From Pseudobutyrivibrio sp. MD2005 (lineage in GTDB: Bacteria > Bacillota > Clostridia > Lachnospirales > Lachnospiraceae), in assembly GCF_000621865.1 (NCBI RefSeq), contig NZ_JHXE01000013.1:1-64000 (forward strand): a stretch of 64,000 bases of DNA. The letters run 5' to 3'. The stretch's first letter is position 1; the number at the start of each line of letters is the position of its first letter. Shown one piece after another: positions 62,808 through 64,000 of this stretch. The notes beneath the pieces were generated by a model that searched no databases, had not been told where the DNA came from, and saw nothing but the letters and a program-made list of their open reading frames with translations. The translations under genes were made by a program, and so were the position numbers.

Positions 62808-63425
62808 ATGTGTAAAGAAGTTTTTGAAATGATATGTGCCATGGACAGGCGAAAGGTTGAATTACAAATTGTACTACAGTGTGCACCAACTATAGCTGGC
62901 CTTAAAACTTCAAATCTTCTTATTGTCCCTAGAGAACAGGAGGATAAAGTTAGATTCGTTTTAAGGTATTCTGGACTTTTGGGGTATCGCCTGGTATATG
63001 ACAGAAAACGAGTTATCTTCCTTGTATTTAATAAGGATATGCTTATGGCTTATCTTGCAAAAAAGGAAGTGAGAGAATTTCTGGCACAATACGGTTATCG
63101 CACTGATGCTTTTGGATATTCTCTTAGATTTTTCCAGGAAAGATATGAAGCTTTTATCCTTAGCAGAAAAGAGTTTCCACATGAGATGGGAGTATTTCTA
63201 GGGTATCCATTATGTGATGTGAAAGGCTTCATCACACACGGGGGAGATGAGTTTGAGATATCAGGGTATTGGAAAGTGTACGACAAGGCCGCTGAGAAAC
63301 AAAAACTATTTGAAAAATTTGATTATGTTAAAGACGAGATGATACGTATGGTTTCCAAGGGATGTTCCGTTAAGGATATAGTATTGGAATATAGCAATGT
63401 GTCATCATCTCAAAAAGCAGTTTAG
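62808..63425 (+). CDS. DUF3793 family protein
   Basis: The 205-residue protein matches DUF3793: an N-terminal LQCAPTIAGLKTSNLL motif (about 25-40), a central YSLRFFQERYE region, and GVFLGYPLCDVKGFI near 125-140, with no membrane helix. The family is typical of Clostridia and is often next to a flavodoxin gene, as here (28 bases). Its role is unknown. The ATG follows AGGGGGAAG. Control by the paired palindromes upstream is likely for both genes. Confidence 0.88.
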   Translation: MCKEVFEMICAMDRRKVELQIVLQCAPTIAGLKTSNLLIVPREQEDKVRFVLRYSGLLGYRLVYDRKRVIFLVFNKDMLMAYLAKKEVREFLAQYGYRTDAFGYSLRFFQERYEAFILSRKEFPHEMGVFLGYPLCDVKGFITHGGDEFEISGYWKVYDKAAEKQKLFEKFDYVKDEMIRMVSKGCSVKDIVLEYSNVSSSQKAV

Positions 63426-63453
63426 AATTAAACTTATCAAAGGAGAGGTTAAC

Positions 63454-63885
63454 ATGAGTAAGGTAAACGTAGTATTTTGGTCACAGTCAGGAAATACAGA
63501 AAGTATGGCAAATGCTGTAGGCGCTGGTGTTACAGCAGCTGGCGGCGAGGCTAACGTAGTATATGTTGGCGATGCTTCAATAGATGAACTCAAGCAGGCA
63601 AAGGCTTTTGCTCTTGGATGCCCAGCTATGGGTGCAGAGGTGCTTGAGGAAGGCGAGATGGAGCCATTTGTAACAGATTTAGAGGGCTTCGTTTCAGGAA
63701 AAACAATTGGTCTTTTCGGCTCATATGGATGGGGCGATGGACAGTGGATGCGCGATTGGGTTGATCGTATGACAGCTGCAGGCGCAACAGTAGTAAACGG
63801 TGAGGGCGTGATTTGTCAGGATGCCCCTGATGGAGCAGCAGAAGAAGCTTGTCAGGAACTTGGCAGAGCTTTAGCAGCAGTCTAA
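63454..63885 (+). CDS. Flavodoxin
   Basis: The start at 63454 (MSKVNVVFWSQSGNTE) follows AAAGGAGAGG; a longer reading from 63397 overlaps the previous gene and has no homology. The 143-residue protein has the FMN phosphate loop SQSGNTESMAN and the GSYGWGDGQWMRDW segment typical of short-chain flavodoxins. It carries electrons in place of ferredoxin when iron is short. It is the second gene of a unit with DUF3793, under a possible iron-responsive operator. Confidence 0.95.
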   Translation: MSKVNVVFWSQSGNTESMANAVGAGVTAAGGEANVVYVGDASIDELKQAKAFALGCPAMGAEVLEEGEMEPFVTDLEGFVSGKTIGLFGSYGWGDGQWMRDWVDRMTAAGATVVNGEGVICQDAPDGAAEEACQELGRALAAV

Positions 63886-63921
63886 TTAGGCTGTAGCTCT
63901 TACATTTTAAATTACCAATTT

Positions 63922-63956
63922 CCTTTCCCTGAGTTTCTAACCGGGTTTCTTAGGGA
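63922..63956. terminator. Hairpin between flavodoxin and the convergent end-of-window gene
   Basis: TTCCCTGAG near 63929 pairs with CTTAGGGAA near 63950 (one G-T pair), with inner TTTC/GGTTT contacts. There is no strong T-run, so a terminator role is only probable. It lies between two converging genes. Confidence 0.45.
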
Positions 63957-63961
63957 AGTTA

Positions 63962-64000
63962 TTAGACTCCTTTTACAGCCTCCAGGTATGCCAGTGCCTG
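63962..64000 (-). CDS. C-terminal end of an unidentified protein (truncated by window end)
   Basis: On the minus strand the last 39 bases read QALAYLEAVKGV and a TAA stop at 63962-63964. It is too short to identify. It converges on the flavodoxin gene. Confidence 0.5.
   Translation of the reverse strand, partial: QALAYLEAVKGV

Overview
The window looks like a chromosome segment of a low-GC anaerobic Firmicute of the Lachnospiraceae, most like Butyrivibrio or Pseudobutyrivibrio. I infer this from family content (DUF4317, DUF3793 next to flavodoxin, a rel/MBL/hemZ/hisS run, NHLM-type peptide exporters) and from the AT-rich coding style. No rRNA or tRNA gene and no CRISPR array was found.

Layout. 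1-300 is the 3' end of a group II intron (maturase C-terminus plus domains V and VI). 313-3377 holds a DUF4317 protein, a LysR regulator and a siroheme-type dehydrogenase, followed by a chain of hairpins ending in a terminator. 3656-23598 is one closely spaced seven-gene run of about 20 kb made only of signalling genes: two HD-GYP proteins (one with a damaged HD motif), three very large and one smaller hybrid histidine kinases (HisKA, HATPase, REC, HPt), and a double-receiver regulator. 23742-29073 is a peptide-export module. Two small double-glycine-leader peptides with paired-cysteine (zinc-ribbon-like) cores flank a miniature membrane-fusion protein and two NHLM-type ABC transporters, one with a C39 peptidase. 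29118-31141 encodes an RsbW-like ATPase, a protein with two degenerate copies of that kind of fold, and a STAS antagonist. 31192-32550 (minus) is a Na+-dependent transporter.

32744-35696 has a PRPP synthetase, an unknown protein and an NlpC/P60 wall hydrolase. 35844-45075 has a MacAB-like ABC exporter (ATPase, adaptor, permease), a lipoprotein, an RsbU/SpoIIE-like phosphatase, an unknown protein, a REC-winged-helix (SARP-like) regulator and an S66 peptidase. 45256-64000 is mostly housekeeping: enolase, a lipoprotein, pyruvate kinase, two small ORFs, an ABC-F ATPase, Rel, an MBL hydrolase, HemZ, HisS, a PfoR-like membrane protein, HypA, an MgtC-like protein, a HerA-like ATPase, DUF3793 and flavodoxin.

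The main discovery candidate is a shared promoter element, a direct repeat TGTGA-N6-TGTGA with an exact 11-bp period. It sits in the same orientation in front of almost every transcription unit between 3.5 and 45 kb (A at 3560, B 23605, C 23679, D 28818, F 29540, G 32637, H 35762) and again at 50772 (E). In five sites a -10-like hexamer follows the second repeat after 25-29 nt; the other three have closer -10 candidates. This ties the kinase operon, the peptides, their exporter, the partner-switching proteins and the MacAB-like exporter into one putative regulon. The REC-SARP-like regulator at 43229 is the natural candidate to bind the repeats, since OmpR/SARP winged helices recognise direct repeats spaced 11 bp. 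I infer an integrated sensing, peptide-secretion and partner-switching system; all functions are assigned by sequence recognition only.
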